A stretch of DNA of 64,000 nucleotides, from contig CBDFGO010000003.1 of assembly GCA_965247125.1 (NCBI GenBank), positions 1,798,001 through 1,862,000 of the forward strand, read 5' to 3'. The notes under the pieces are model-generated. The model saw nothing but the letters and a program-made list of their open reading frames with translations, did no database searches and had not been told where the DNA came from. Numbering within the stretch: position 1 is the stretch's first letter; the number at the start of each line of letters is the position of its first letter. Origin of the DNA: CALBJU01 sp965247125 (GTDB lineage: Bacteria; Bacteroidota; Rhodothermia; Rhodothermales; UBA10348). This document shows, in pieces, positions 44,926-53,142 of this stretch. Both the position numbers and the translations under genes were made by a program.

Positions 44926-45210
44926 ATGCCACCCGAAGTTATTGCGTTCATTCTTATGGCCCTCGTGATCGTTCTCTGTTTTGCTGGATTGGCTATCAAA
45001 TGGGACAACGATTTCAATCTCAAGAAAGAACGACTTCGCGGCGAAGAAGGAGACAATAGCCTTGGCACAGGCGAACTTCGTGATCTCATTCAGGAGTCCA
45101 TGCACGAAGCCATAGCTCCGCTGGAAGAGCGGCTAGAAGTGATTGAGAAGAGGACGCGCCAGCTTCCAGAGCATTCTGCAGAACGCCAAGAGGGCGAGAG
45201 CGACGAGTAA
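44926..45210 (+). CDS. Small membrane protein with coiled coil (PspB-like in shape)
   Basis: This 94-residue protein has one N-terminal TM helix (EVIAFILMALVIVLCFAGLAI) and a charged, heptad-like C-terminal helix (ELRDLIQESMHEAIAPLEERLEVIEKRTRQLPEH). Its shape resembles PspB, but sequence identity is not clear, so this is a topology-only description. A 13-bp stem-loop starts 48 bases after the stop. Confidence 0.7.
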   Translation: MPPEVIAFILMALVIVLCFAGLAIKWDNDFNLKKERLRGEEGDNSLGTGELRDLIQESMHEAIAPLEERLEVIEKRTRQLPEHSAERQEGESDE

Positions 45211-45258
45211 GCAGATTCGCGTCAATTCGAACGACCAACCTCACACGTTGAAATACAA

Positions 45259-45308
45259 AACGGTCACCCGGCTGATACCGGATGACCGTTCTGGTACCCC
45301 AAAGGGGT
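45259..45308. repeat. REP-like double hairpin
   Basis: A 13-bp stem with one mismatch (AACGGTCACCCGG / CCGGATGACCGTT, six-base loop) is followed after five bases by ACCCC-AAA-GGGGT and then CAGGTTTT. The first hairpin can end the upstream transcript; the second has the GGGGTCAGG texture of extragenic palindromes mobilised by RAYT transposases. Other genomic copies would be needed to confirm that. The rest of the 45211-45542 gap shows no gene. Confidence 0.55.
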
Positions 45309-45542
45309 CAGGTTTTCAAACCAACTCATCGAAGGACTTCGAAGTCTCTACGTCCTATCTGACAGAATTCCGGTAGTTCTTCTTGGTCATCAAACCTGCC
45401 CAGCAGGCTCAAGTGACTGTCTTTCTCCTGGTAAGAAGGGCATTTCGCCGCATTCAATAATCAATAACAACAGCTGCAAGTGAATGTCGATTGACTGTCG
45501 CATGCTTCTGCATATCCGTTAATCAAACACATAGGTGACAAA

Positions 45543-45980
45543 ATGAACTTGCAAGAATTTTGTATCGAACTACAATTACCAATAACACGCGTTTCACGTA
45601 TAGTTCGAGGAAAAGTGTTACAAATCCTACAAAAAGAACTGAATATCTGGAATGGTGAATACGCTCTCGGTGATGGCTTCTGTATTTCCATTGATCACCT
45701 AGGGCTAAGCGTCAGTTGTGGGCCAAGCCAATCGAGGTTCAATTATCTTGTATTCGATGAGCGACTTCTCCATAACGCCATTCTCGAAGAAACCAAAAAC
45801 ACGCTACTACGTCCGCGCGACATCCAAACTCTTATTGATGCCGCCAAAACGGCATTCAATATTTATCATGGAAAAAACAAAAATTGGACACTGGTAAATG
45901 TACATGGCCAGCGTGTTGTGCCAGCTCCAGATTATTGGGATAAGGTCGAGAAGGTGCTTGGAGCGGTTGGAGCACTTTAA
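45543..45980 (+). CDS. Hypothetical protein in an accessory segment
   Basis: This is a 145-residue soluble protein, not recognised as any family. It has an amphipathic N-terminal helix (VSRIVRGKVLQILQKELNIW), a middle strand-rich part (YALGDGFCISIDHLGLSVSCGPSQSRFNYLVFDE) and a C-terminal helical end (LIDAAKTAFNIYHGKNKNW). AGGTG lies five bases before the ATG. Base composition is lower in G+C than its neighbours, and it sits beside IS remnants, so it was probably acquired horizontally. It resembles orphan immunity-type proteins only in size. Confidence 0.65.
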   Translation: MNLQEFCIELQLPITRVSRIVRGKVLQILQKELNIWNGEYALGDGFCISIDHLGLSVSCGPSQSRFNYLVFDERLLHNAILEETKNTLLRPRDIQTLIDAAKTAFNIYHGKNKNWTLVNVHGQRVVPAPDYWDKVEKVLGAVGAL

Positions 45981-46064
45981 ACAACTTCCCGTTCGGCTTG
46001 AGAACGCTCGACGACGACTTCATTCTGGATGAGAACGAACTTTGCAACCTGACTACCGACCGAA

Positions 46065-46170
46065 TTATGGCGGCTTCGGATAACCGCGGGAGACAGCTTC
46101 ACATGTCAGTCGTAGCATCACAATGGCTTCCTGTTTGAATTCCTTGGAATACTTCCTTCTGCGTTGCATG
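46065..46170 (-). pseudogene. IS3-family transposase OrfA remnant
   Basis: The minus strand reads MQRRRKYSKEFKQEAIVMLR then LTCEAVSR before it diverges (GYPKPP), which is the beginning of an IS3/IS911-type OrfA helix-turn-helix protein. Only about 28 codons of family match remain and no OrfB follows. It lies just left of the IS256 element and has no terminal repeats that I can see. The 45981-46064 stretch between it and the hypothetical gene has no assignable feature. Confidence 0.75.
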
Positions 46171-46182
46171 AATGAGTTAACC

Positions 46183-47549
46183 CCGAAAGTTGTGTACGGG
46201 TGAAAAAGGTATAGGCGGCGTATCCTGATGATGATTACGTCATTGTCAATCCGAAGATTGGAGGATACACCGCCCATGAAGACGAATAACGCACACGAGA
46301 ACGAGAACTACAATAGCACAGAGGATGTGTTGACAGAAGTATTGCGAACAGGGGCCGCAAAGATGCTGGCCACAGCCGTTGAGGCCGAGGTTGAAGCTTT
46401 CTGCCAGCGCTACCAGTTCCTGCGCGACGAAGAGAATCGCCACCGCATCGTTCGCAATGGATATCTGCCAGAGAGGAAGATTTTGACTGGTATCGGGGAG
46501 GTCGCTGTAAAGATGCCCCGCATACGCGACCGTACGGGTCGGGGTGAGGATAGAATCGGTTTCCGCAGTTCGATACTACCAGCCTACCTCCGCAAGAGCC
46601 GCTCGCTTGAGGCTCTCATTCCATGGTTGTACCTGAAGGGAGTTTCAACGGGCGGCTTTGAGGCAGCGCTCTCGGCCCTTGTTGGTCCTGATGCCCCAGG
46701 GCTGACCTCCTCGACGATTGCGCGCCTGAAGACGCTTTGGACAAGGGAGCACGAAGACTGGCAAAAGCGGAGCCTGAAGGAGAAGCACTACGTCTATTTC
46801 TGGGCCGACGGTATTCACGTAAACGTACGCATGGATAAACAGAAACTGTGTCTGCTGGTCGTGATCGGCGCTACGGCCGATGGAAGGAAGGAGCTTATAG
46901 CACTCGAGGACGGCTTTCGCGAGAGCAAGCAGTCGTGGCGAGAGTTGCTCCTGGAGCTGAGGCACCGCGGGCTGGATCAAGGACCGAAGCTGGCTGTTGC
47001 CGATGGAGCCATGGGATTCTGGAGTGCTCTCGCAGAAGTTTATCCCGAGACGCGAGCCGCACGCTGTTGGGTGCACAAGACAGCAAATGTGCTCAACCGC
47101 CTGCCCAAGTCCGTTCAGAAGAAGGCAAAAGGTCACCTCACGCAGATCTATACAGCAGAAACAAAAAAGCAGGCAGAGAGCGCCCTTCTGTTTTTCATCA
47201 AAGCCTACCAGCAAAAGTATCCGAAAGCAGCAGAGATTCTGGTGAAAGACCGAGAAGAACTGCTCGCTTTTTATGACTTTCCGGCAGAACACTGGATCCA
47301 TCTTCGGAGCACAAATCCGATCGAATCTACGTTCGCGACCGTGCGCCTCAGGACCGCCAAAACGAGGGGATGTCTGAGCCGAGAAACAGCTCTTGCAATG
47401 GCCTTCCGTCTATGTAAAGAGGCTCAGAAGAAGTGGAGGAAACTGAATGCACCGCACCTATTGCAACTTGTAAAAAAAGGAATCAAATTCACCGACGGAA
47501 TTACATCAGAACGACACGCTGCCTAAACCTTCCATACACAACTTTTGGG
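46183..47549. mobile_element. IS256-family insertion sequence
   Basis: The element carries one transposase gene between imperfect inverted ends: left CCCGAAAGTTGTGTACGG and, read inward from the right, CCCAAAAGTTGTGTATGG, with further similarity inside (TATAGGCGGCG versus TTTAGGCAGCG). The size of about 1367 bp is right for the family. No 8-9 bp target duplication is found: the left flank ends GAGTTAAC and the right flank begins CATAGCTC. The right end abuts a truncated sulfatase gene. Confidence 0.85.
46276..47526 (+). CDS. IS256-family (mutator-type) transposase
   Basis: This 416-residue DDE transposase has the mutator-type features: an N-terminal region with LTEVLRTGAAKMLATAVEAEVEAFC, the catalytic segment YFWADGIHVNVRM (first Asp), ADGAMGFWSALAEVYPETRAARCWVHKTANVLNRLPKSVQ (second Asp and the C-x2-H signature) and a C-terminal NPIESTFATVRLRTAKTRGCLSRETALAM with the catalytic Glu. 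Length and motifs are complete, so it looks functional. The open frame extends to 46228; the ATG at 46276 is used. Confidence 0.95.
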   Translation: MKTNNAHENENYNSTEDVLTEVLRTGAAKMLATAVEAEVEAFCQRYQFLRDEENRHRIVRNGYLPERKILTGIGEVAVKMPRIRDRTGRGEDRIGFRSSILPAYLRKSRSLEALIPWLYLKGVSTGGFEAALSALVGPDAPGLTSSTIARLKTLWTREHEDWQKRSLKEKHYVYFWADGIHVNVRMDKQKLCLLVVIGATADGRKELIALEDGFRESKQSWRELLLELRHRGLDQGPKLAVADGAMGFWSALAEVYPETRAARCWVHKTANVLNRLPKSVQKKAKGHLTQIYTAETKKQAESALLFFIKAYQQKYPKAAEILVKDREELLAFYDFPAEHWIHLRSTNPIESTFATVRLRTAKTRGCLSRETALAMAFRLCKEAQKKWRKLNAPHLLQLVKKGIKFTDGITSERHAA

Positions 47550-47940
47550 CATAGCTCTCGAACATCCAGGTGCAGGTCAGTATAGCGGTAGAGAAGTGAT
47601 TGCGATGCAAGGCAAATCCATGGTGAGCGTACTGACGGGCGACAGCGATTCAGTACATGATGACGATGAATATGTGGGGTGGGAGCTTTACGGCAAACGG
47701 GCAATCCGCCACGGAGATTGGAAAATAGTATATCTACCAAGTCACGAGTACCGCGAGAGTATGATTCCGCCCGTTGCTCTACTGGATACGTGGCAGTTGT
47801 ACAACCTTTCTAATGATCCAGCCGAAATGCAAGATCTAGCTTCGACGAATCCCGAGAAACTGGCTGAATTAAAAGAGTATTGGGAGGAATATGCTGCCGA
47901 AAACAACGTAATTCTACCTGATTGGACGAGCGGTTATTGA
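47550..47940 (+). pseudogene. 3' fragment of an arylsulfatase gene
   Basis: The frame right after the IS256 end reads IALEHPGAGQYSGREVIAMQGKSMVSVLTG, then ELYGKRAIRHGDWKIVYLP and WQLYNLSNDPAEMQDLASTNPEKLAELKEYWEEYA, which is the C-terminal 130 residues of a type I sulfatase. The catalytic CxPSR domain and the 5' three-quarters of the gene are missing, and they do not appear left of the element. A TTG at 47545 opens the frame, but nothing suggests it is translated. The 47941-48192 stretch downstream holds no gene. Confidence 0.85.
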
Positions 47941-48192
47941 TTCATATTGACAACGGAGGTTCGGCGCATAACACCTTTAAGAAGGCCGATGTCAATAGGG
48001 CGTAGCTCTTTCATGTGCTTTTTTTCTAGCAGTTCGATTCAAAGGCTGTTCTGCGTGGCGCCCGCTTCGTATCGATTCGAATAACCACATCTAGTGGCAA
48101 CCAAACACCTTTTCGGTCCCATCATTCCTATTGAATGATTGCTCTCGTGAGCCGTCCCAGATACGATCCTGGTTAGAACGCTGAGCTTCCCA

Positions 48193-48204
48193 ATCAAGCG
48201 CATG
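48193..48204. repeat. 12-bp direct repeat, copy 1
   Basis: ATCAAGCGCATG lies 20 bases beyond the IS110 transposase stop codon; it is identical to the copy at 49319-49330. Confidence 0.8.
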
Positions 48205-48224
48205 GATCTGTCGGACAGATCCGG

Positions 48225-49250
48225 TTATGCATCGGGGCTTGCCCTGCGAGGCCACGAGGAGAGCTTGGAGCGTTCCAATCTCATTCCTTTGAATAGTTGG
48301 TTATACGGCTTATCCGTCTGGAGCACGAAGTAAACGGACCTTGCGATTTCTTTGGCCACGAGCGCACGGGCAATGGGCGCTCCTTTCTTTCTGGCCATGC
48401 GGTGATAATACTTTTTCACGATGGGGTAGTACTGGATGGCCCGCGTGGCCGCGTGCGAGAAAGCAATCTTGAGATACTTGTTGCCCTCTTTCGAGGATCG
48501 GTGGCGCGTTTTGCCGCCTGAGTTATGCGCTCCCGGAACGAGGCGGCAGTAGGAATAGAAGTTCTTCACGCTCGCAAAGCGTTCGATGCCATCGACCTCG
48601 AGATAGATCGTAAATGCGTTCAGCCTTCCAATACCCGGAATCCAGAGCAGTCGCTGAATGTCTTCACTATCAAGAAGAAGGGCATTTAGCGCCCGGTCGA
48701 TCATCTTGATCTGCTCGTTGATCAATGCCACTCGTTCGGAGTGAAGGCCAGCCTGAAGACGAAAGAGTTCAGGCAAATCATCAACTGAATCTGTGTTGAA
48801 CTTCTCGAGCACCCGGTGCACCGAGTTTTGTGCCGATACTCGTTTCTCGACCAGGTGCAGACGAGTGCGAAGCGTGTCTCGGACATCGCGCATCTCCGAT
48901 GATATTTTGTGGGCTTCCGGGATCAATCCCACCCTGAGCAGCTGAGCCAGTGTGTGCGCATCGACCTTGTCGGTTTTGACCTTCGCGTAGGATATCGCCT
49001 TGACAAACTTGGCGTGGGCCAGGCTGAGATCAACTCCTTCTCGTTCGAGCAGATCGTTCATCCAGTACCAGCCCGTTGTCGTTTCAACGGTTGCGTGGTG
49101 CTCTCCTGGAAGGGTTCGGAAGTAGGCCCGAATCGAATCCGGATTGTTTTTGAGTTTTACGGAGCGTACGATATCTCCGTCTGAATCGAGTGTGGTCAGA
49201 AAGCTTGTTCGCTTATGCTGATCGATACCCGTGAAATAGACTGTTTCCAT
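48225..49250 (-). CDS. IS110-family transposase (DEDD recombinase)
   Basis: This 341-residue recombinase has an N-terminal RuvC-like DEDD domain (YFTGIDQHKRTSFLTTLD; ATVETTTGWYWMNDLLE; KVKTDKVDAHTLAQLLR, giving Asp, Glu, Asp, Asp), a coiled-coil middle, and the C-terminal transposase-20 domain with LLWIPGIGRLNAFTIYLEV and YCRLVPGAHNSGGKTRHRSSKEGNKYLKIAFSHAA, where the catalytic serine of this family would lie. Length and motifs are complete. Members of this family use a non-coding bridge RNA from the element flank; candidate flanks are 49251-49526 and 47941-48224. Confidence 0.93.
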   Translation of the reverse strand: METVYFTGIDQHKRTSFLTTLDSDGDIVRSVKLKNNPDSIRAYFRTLPGEHHATVETTTGWYWMNDLLEREGVDLSLAHAKFVKAISYAKVKTDKVDAHTLAQLLRVGLIPEAHKISSEMRDVRDTLRTRLHLVEKRVSAQNSVHRVLEKFNTDSVDDLPELFRLQAGLHSERVALINEQIKMIDRALNALLLDSEDIQRLLWIPGIGRLNAFTIYLEVDGIERFASVKNFYSYCRLVPGAHNSGGKTRHRSSKEGNKYLKIAFSHAATRAIQYYPIVKKYYHRMARKKGAPIARALVAKEIARSVYFVLQTDKPYNQLFKGMRLERSKLSSWPRRASPDA

Positions 49251-49318
49251 GAGGTGCCTCTGTTTTTGAGTTAGATCTATGCACTCCTAATGTCGGAGGC
49301 AGGGGTCTTCTTGGAAAT

Positions 49319-49330
49319 ATCAAGCGCATG
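49319..49330. repeat. 12-bp direct repeat, copy 2
   Basis: ATCAAGCGCATG lies 68 bases upstream of the IS110 transposase start; it is identical to the copy at 48193-48204. Confidence 0.8.
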
Positions 49331-49526
49331 TTGCGGACTTGCACGACTAGGGTCGAGGGGGGTAATCTCATCGTGATGCTGACGGGCTACCCCCTTCTCA
49401 CCCACTTTTGTCTGCTTTTTCGCCCTAGGAGCCATTGGAAATTGCACCACCGCCCGTCAGCCCTTTTCTTTGGCCCAACCTCTCCTGCATCACAATGGTT
49501 GGCAATTCTTTATCGCATTATGAGCC

Positions 49527-51053
49527 ATGAGAATCCCCGCTCGCATCGTTCTTGGAGTTGCACTCATCTCGACCCTCGCAGCGTGTGAGCGAGAATCAGA
49601 TTCCCTTGTAGTCGCCAACGCGACAGACGTCTCGACGCTTGATCCCTATGCAATGTTCAGCCGCCACGAGGTGAGTTTTGCAGATCATGTTATTCAAACG
49701 CTGACATTCCTCGATAAAGAGATGGACATTGTTCCCTGGCTGGCGACCAAATGGCAGCGGCTAGAAGACAGCCTGACCTGGGAATTTGAGCTCCGTGAGG
49801 GGGTCCAATTCCACAATGGGGAGCCATTCGAAGCGGAAGCTGTCAAATTCAGCATCGATATGGTGAATCAGAGGAATGCAGAAGGGAAAACGCTGGGAGG
49901 AGCCACAGTCGCGGTGCCCTCGGCCGAAATTACGCATGTCGATGTCGTCGATACGCATACCGTACGGATCACGACGGCGAATCCTAAGGCGCTGCTGCCA
50001 TTTTATCTAACTCAGCTCCCGATCGTGTCACCCGGCTTCTACGCGCACGCCTCAGACCAGGAGCGAGCTGTGCAGATGGTCGGTACGGGTCCGTATGTCA
50101 TTAGTGAACGCGTACGCGACAGCCATACTACGCTTACCAGGTTTCCGGACTATTGGGGGGAGGCACCGATCATGGAGCGGATCACGTTTCGGGTGATTCC
50201 AGAAGTCTCAACCCAGATTGCTGAGCTTGAGACCGGCGGTGTCCACATTGTACCCGGTTTGCCCTTTGATCAGACTCGAGTCCTGCTCGGCTCATCCGAT
50301 GTTCGGATAGAAACCATTGAGGGAGGACGTCGCGTATTGGTCGGGATCACCAATCAAAATGGCCCTGCACCGCTGGCGGACAAGAGGGTTCGGCAAGCCT
50401 TGAATTACGCCATAGACTTCGATGCCATCAATGAAGGATTGTTCGGAGGGCGCGCCAGACGTATGTCGTACGTCTTCAATCCGCCCAATGCCCATAAAAA
50501 CCTGAAAGCCTATCCTTTCGACCTGGAAAAGGCCAAAGCATTGTTAGCTGAAGCCGGATATCCGAACGGATTTGAGCTGAATTCCCTGGACACACCTACT
50601 GGGCGATGGGTCCAGGATTATGAACTGGCGCAAGCCGTCGCTGCACAACTCGGTGAGATTGGCGTTTCGTTTACCGAAGGGGTTCGTAGTTACGAATGGG
50701 GAAATTATCGGGCCAAACTGCTGAGTTATGACCTGCCGGGCCTGTTTGTGCAAGCAAGCGGCGGTGAGTTCGAGCTAGCGTTAGAAGCGGCTGATTTTAC
50801 CATTACGAGTCCCGGCAATTTCTATCGCATGGAAAACGCGGAGTATGAGGTGCTGTGGAAAGAGCTTCAACGTGAACTCGACCTTGATCGTCGTTATGAG
50901 ATCGGCCTGCGAATGCAGGAGATCGTTCTCGAAGAGGCCCCCTGGATATTCCTCTACATCCAGTTAGATACCTACGGCGTGAGCCGTAGCGTCGAATGGA
51001 CTCCTCGGATGGATGAAATGATTCACTTGTGGGGTGCGGCTGTCAGGCGCTAA
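49527..51053 (+). CDS. Orphan oligopeptide-type ABC substrate-binding lipoprotein
   Basis: This 508-residue protein is a class C (SBP_bac_5) extracytoplasmic binding protein for peptides, nickel or similar. A lipobox LAAC (near residue 19) follows a short signal peptide; the domain shows LVVANATDVSTLDPYAMFSRHEV, WEFELREGVQFHNGEPFEAEAVKFSIDM, GTGPYVI and KRVRQALNYAIDFDAINEGLFGGRA. No permease or ATPase genes flank it, so it must use a transporter encoded elsewhere or act alone. It lies just right of the IS110 element. Confidence 0.93.
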   Translation: MRIPARIVLGVALISTLAACERESDSLVVANATDVSTLDPYAMFSRHEVSFADHVIQTLTFLDKEMDIVPWLATKWQRLEDSLTWEFELREGVQFHNGEPFEAEAVKFSIDMVNQRNAEGKTLGGATVAVPSAEITHVDVVDTHTVRITTANPKALLPFYLTQLPIVSPGFYAHASDQERAVQMVGTGPYVISERVRDSHTTLTRFPDYWGEAPIMERITFRVIPEVSTQIAELETGGVHIVPGLPFDQTRVLLGSSDVRIETIEGGRRVLVGITNQNGPAPLADKRVRQALNYAIDFDAINEGLFGGRARRMSYVFNPPNAHKNLKAYPFDLEKAKALLAEAGYPNGFELNSLDTPTGRWVQDYELAQAVAAQLGEIGVSFTEGVRSYEWGNYRAKLLSYDLPGLFVQASGGEFELALEAADFTITSPGNFYRMENAEYEVLWKELQRELDLDRRYEIGLRMQEIVLEEAPWIFLYIQLDTYGVSRSVEWTPRMDEMIHLWGAAVRR

Positions 51054-51080
51054 GAAAAATGACATCGAATCCGTAATTGT

Positions 51081-52061
51081 TCATGAATGACCCCGAACGG
51101 CATGGGGTCGATACGGAGCTTCAAGCGTCTCAAGCTCCTCTACCGTCAATTCCAGATCAAGGGCACTCAAAGCGGTGTCGAGGTGTGCAAGTTTGGTGAC
51201 GCCTAGAACCGGGGCCGTCACGGCGGGCTTAGACAAAAGCCATGCGAGGGCGACTTCAGCGGTTGATACATCGCGTCCGTCAGCGACCTGTCGGAGGCCG
51301 GTGATGGTAGCCTCGTCGTCTGGGTGGTTGTAAAGCTGAGGGGCGAGCGTGTCACTCTCGGCACGGGCAGTACCACTTGAGGTCTCCGCTCTTTGGGTTC
51401 GGGCTAGAAGGCCCCGGGCTAACGGTGACCAGGCCATCACGCCCAGTCCCTCCGCCGTGCACAGAGGTATCATCTCGCGCTCCTCTTCCCGGTAGATCAT
51501 GTTGTAGTGGTTCTGCATAGAGACGAAACGCGCCCAGCCATTACGTTCCGAGGTGCTGAGCATCTGGGCCAGTTGCCAGGCGTACATCGAACTCGCCCCG
51601 ATGTAGCGTATTTTACCCTGCCGTACGAGTAAGTCGAGTGCCTCCAGCGTCTCCTCGATTGGCGTGTTCGGGTCGTAGCGGTGAATCTGGTAAAGATCGA
51701 TCGTCTCTACACCGAGGCGGCGCAGGCTCGCTTCGCAAGCCTGCACAATGTGCTTGCGAGAAAGGCCACCCATGTTGGGCGCGTCGGTCATCGAGAAAAA
51801 GCCCTTGGTGGCGATAACGATCTCATCCAGGTTGCCATACTCACGGAGCGCACGCCCAGTGACCTCCTCGCTGACACCCAGCGAATACTGGTCTGCCGTG
51901 TCGAAGAAGTTTATTCCGTTCTCAATGGCCTGGCGGAAGAATGGTTGGGAGGCCTCTTCATCCAGGATCCACGGGCGCCATTTCGGGTCGCCGTAGCTCA
52001 TACAGCCGAGGCAGAGGCGCGAAACGGTCAGTCCGCTGCGGCCGAGGCGTGTGTATTGCAT
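51081..52061 (-). CDS. Aldo/keto reductase
   Basis: This 326-residue NADP-dependent oxidoreductase has the family tetrad: D54 and Y59 in NFFDTADQYSLGVSEEVTGRAL, K86 in IVIATKGF and H127 in LYQIHRYDPNTPIEETLEAL. A C-terminal NADP loop is seen around VTAPVLGVTKLAHLDTAL. Substrate cannot be told. It converges with the binding-protein gene and is divergent from the deacylase gene. Confidence 0.94.
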   Translation of the reverse strand: MQYTRLGRSGLTVSRLCLGCMSYGDPKWRPWILDEEASQPFFRQAIENGINFFDTADQYSLGVSEEVTGRALREYGNLDEIVIATKGFFSMTDAPNMGGLSRKHIVQACEASLRRLGVETIDLYQIHRYDPNTPIEETLEALDLLVRQGKIRYIGASSMYAWQLAQMLSTSERNGWARFVSMQNHYNMIYREEEREMIPLCTAEGLGVMAWSPLARGLLARTQRAETSSGTARAESDTLAPQLYNHPDDEATITGLRQVADGRDVSTAEVALAWLLSKPAVTAPVLGVTKLAHLDTALSALDLELTVEELETLEAPYRPHAVRGHS

Positions 52062-52148
52062 GGGTAATCGTTTATAGGTGGTTCACTTGCTAATCGGGGT
52101 GATCATTACGTATGGTACGCAATAGCCGCGGCTCAATCCCTTTCGAAA

Positions 52149-53057
52149 ATGAACGGCACCAAAGACGCTGAATACATCACCCGCACAACGACGGAAGGAA
52201 AAGAACTGCGCATTCCGACTGGCACCATTCGTGGCGCGCGCGCGGGCGAGCAAATCTCCATCTACGGAGGGCAGCACGGCACAGAGTATGCAGGCATCGA
52301 AGCCGTGCAGCGTTTGTATCGTGAACTCGATCCCGCAGCTGTGCGCGGCACAATTGTAATCAGCCTGGCGACCAATGAAGAATCGCTATTGAACTGGACC
52401 CAATTTGCACCCACTCTACCCGAAGTCAAAGACATGATGATAGAACTGGGTCGGGGAAGCCAGTATATCATCAACTGCCATGGCGGCGAGTACAGCGAAG
52501 CCATGTGCCCATACGTCATTTGCCGACTCATCGGCGACGAAAAGGCCGAGGCGACGGTGATGCAGATGGCAAAGGCATTTGGAGTGGGCTATGTGAGCCT
52601 TTCTAGATATAGAGGGGTCCCGCCAGCGGACAGGGCGCACGAAGCTGCGTCCTGGTGGTTGTGGCCCAAGAAAAACCTCTGCGACGAACTCGGTATTCCG
52701 GAGATCACCCCCGAAGTGGGTGAGAAGGGCAGTCGAGACGATAGCCTTATGTATACGGGTATCGTGAATGTCCTGCGCGAATTGGACTTTCTCGAAGGTG
52801 ACGTGCCCGACGTTCCCGAACTCAAAGTCATCGGTGATCGGTACTGGCTCACAGCGGATGAACAGGGTATGTTTTTCCCTGAAGTGGAGGTCTGCCAGCA
52901 TGTCACCGCCGGACAGCGGATCGGAGTGGTGCGAGACTACTTCGGAAGCGTCCTCCAGGTCGTCGAAGCACCAGCCGATATGAAGGTGATGAGCATAAAC
53001 GTCAGTATGCCCGTCAAGAAGGACGGATATCTGTTGTGGCTTGGAGAGGTTGAATAG
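52149..53057 (+). CDS. AstE/AspA-like zinc deacylase
   Basis: This 302-residue protein belongs to the succinylglutamate desuccinylase/aspartoacylase clan (M14-like carboxypeptidase fold). The zinc-binding segment is YGGQHGTEYAG (His and Glu), the third ligand lies in INCHGGEY, and EITPEVGEKGSRD holds the catalytic Glu. A C-terminal beta domain follows (VTAGQRIGVVRDYFGSVLQVVEAPADMKVMSI). The substrate is unknown; the P5C dehydrogenase gene that follows after 85 bases hints at glutamate/proline-type amino acids (inference). Confidence 0.88.
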   Translation: MNGTKDAEYITRTTTEGKELRIPTGTIRGARAGEQISIYGGQHGTEYAGIEAVQRLYRELDPAAVRGTIVISLATNEESLLNWTQFAPTLPEVKDMMIELGRGSQYIINCHGGEYSEAMCPYVICRLIGDEKAEATVMQMAKAFGVGYVSLSRYRGVPPADRAHEAASWWLWPKKNLCDELGIPEITPEVGEKGSRDDSLMYTGIVNVLRELDFLEGDVPDVPELKVIGDRYWLTADEQGMFFPEVEVCQHVTAGQRIGVVRDYFGSVLQVVEAPADMKVMSINVSMPVKKDGYLLWLGEVE

Positions 53058-53142
53058 GAACTGATAACCGAATACGACCTCTCCGGCATTTATGCAGATG
53101 TAACTTGCAGCAAAAGTATAACTGAATCAAGCGATTGTCCCG

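Larger units (their letters stand above)
48193..49330 (-). mobile_element. IS110-family element bracketed by a 12-bp direct repeat
   Basis: One IS110 transposase gene lies between two exact copies of ATCAAGCGCATG (48193-48204 and 49319-49330). The outer limits of IS110 elements are not marked by inverted repeats, so these copies are the best visible boundary candidates; the true element may reach further, to at least 49394, where a 7-bp stem GGGGGTA / TACCCCC (49358-49364, 49388-49394) is seen. A 7-bp hairpin GGATCTG / CAGATCC lies at 48204-48222 next to the stop codon. Confidence 0.55.

Noticed and set aside
45981..46080. Protein-like plus-strand stretch after the orphan gene (NFPFGLRTLDDDF)
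   Set aside because: It has no start codon or recognisable family, lies in another frame than the orphan gene, and is too short to be assigned; it may be a worn gene fragment.
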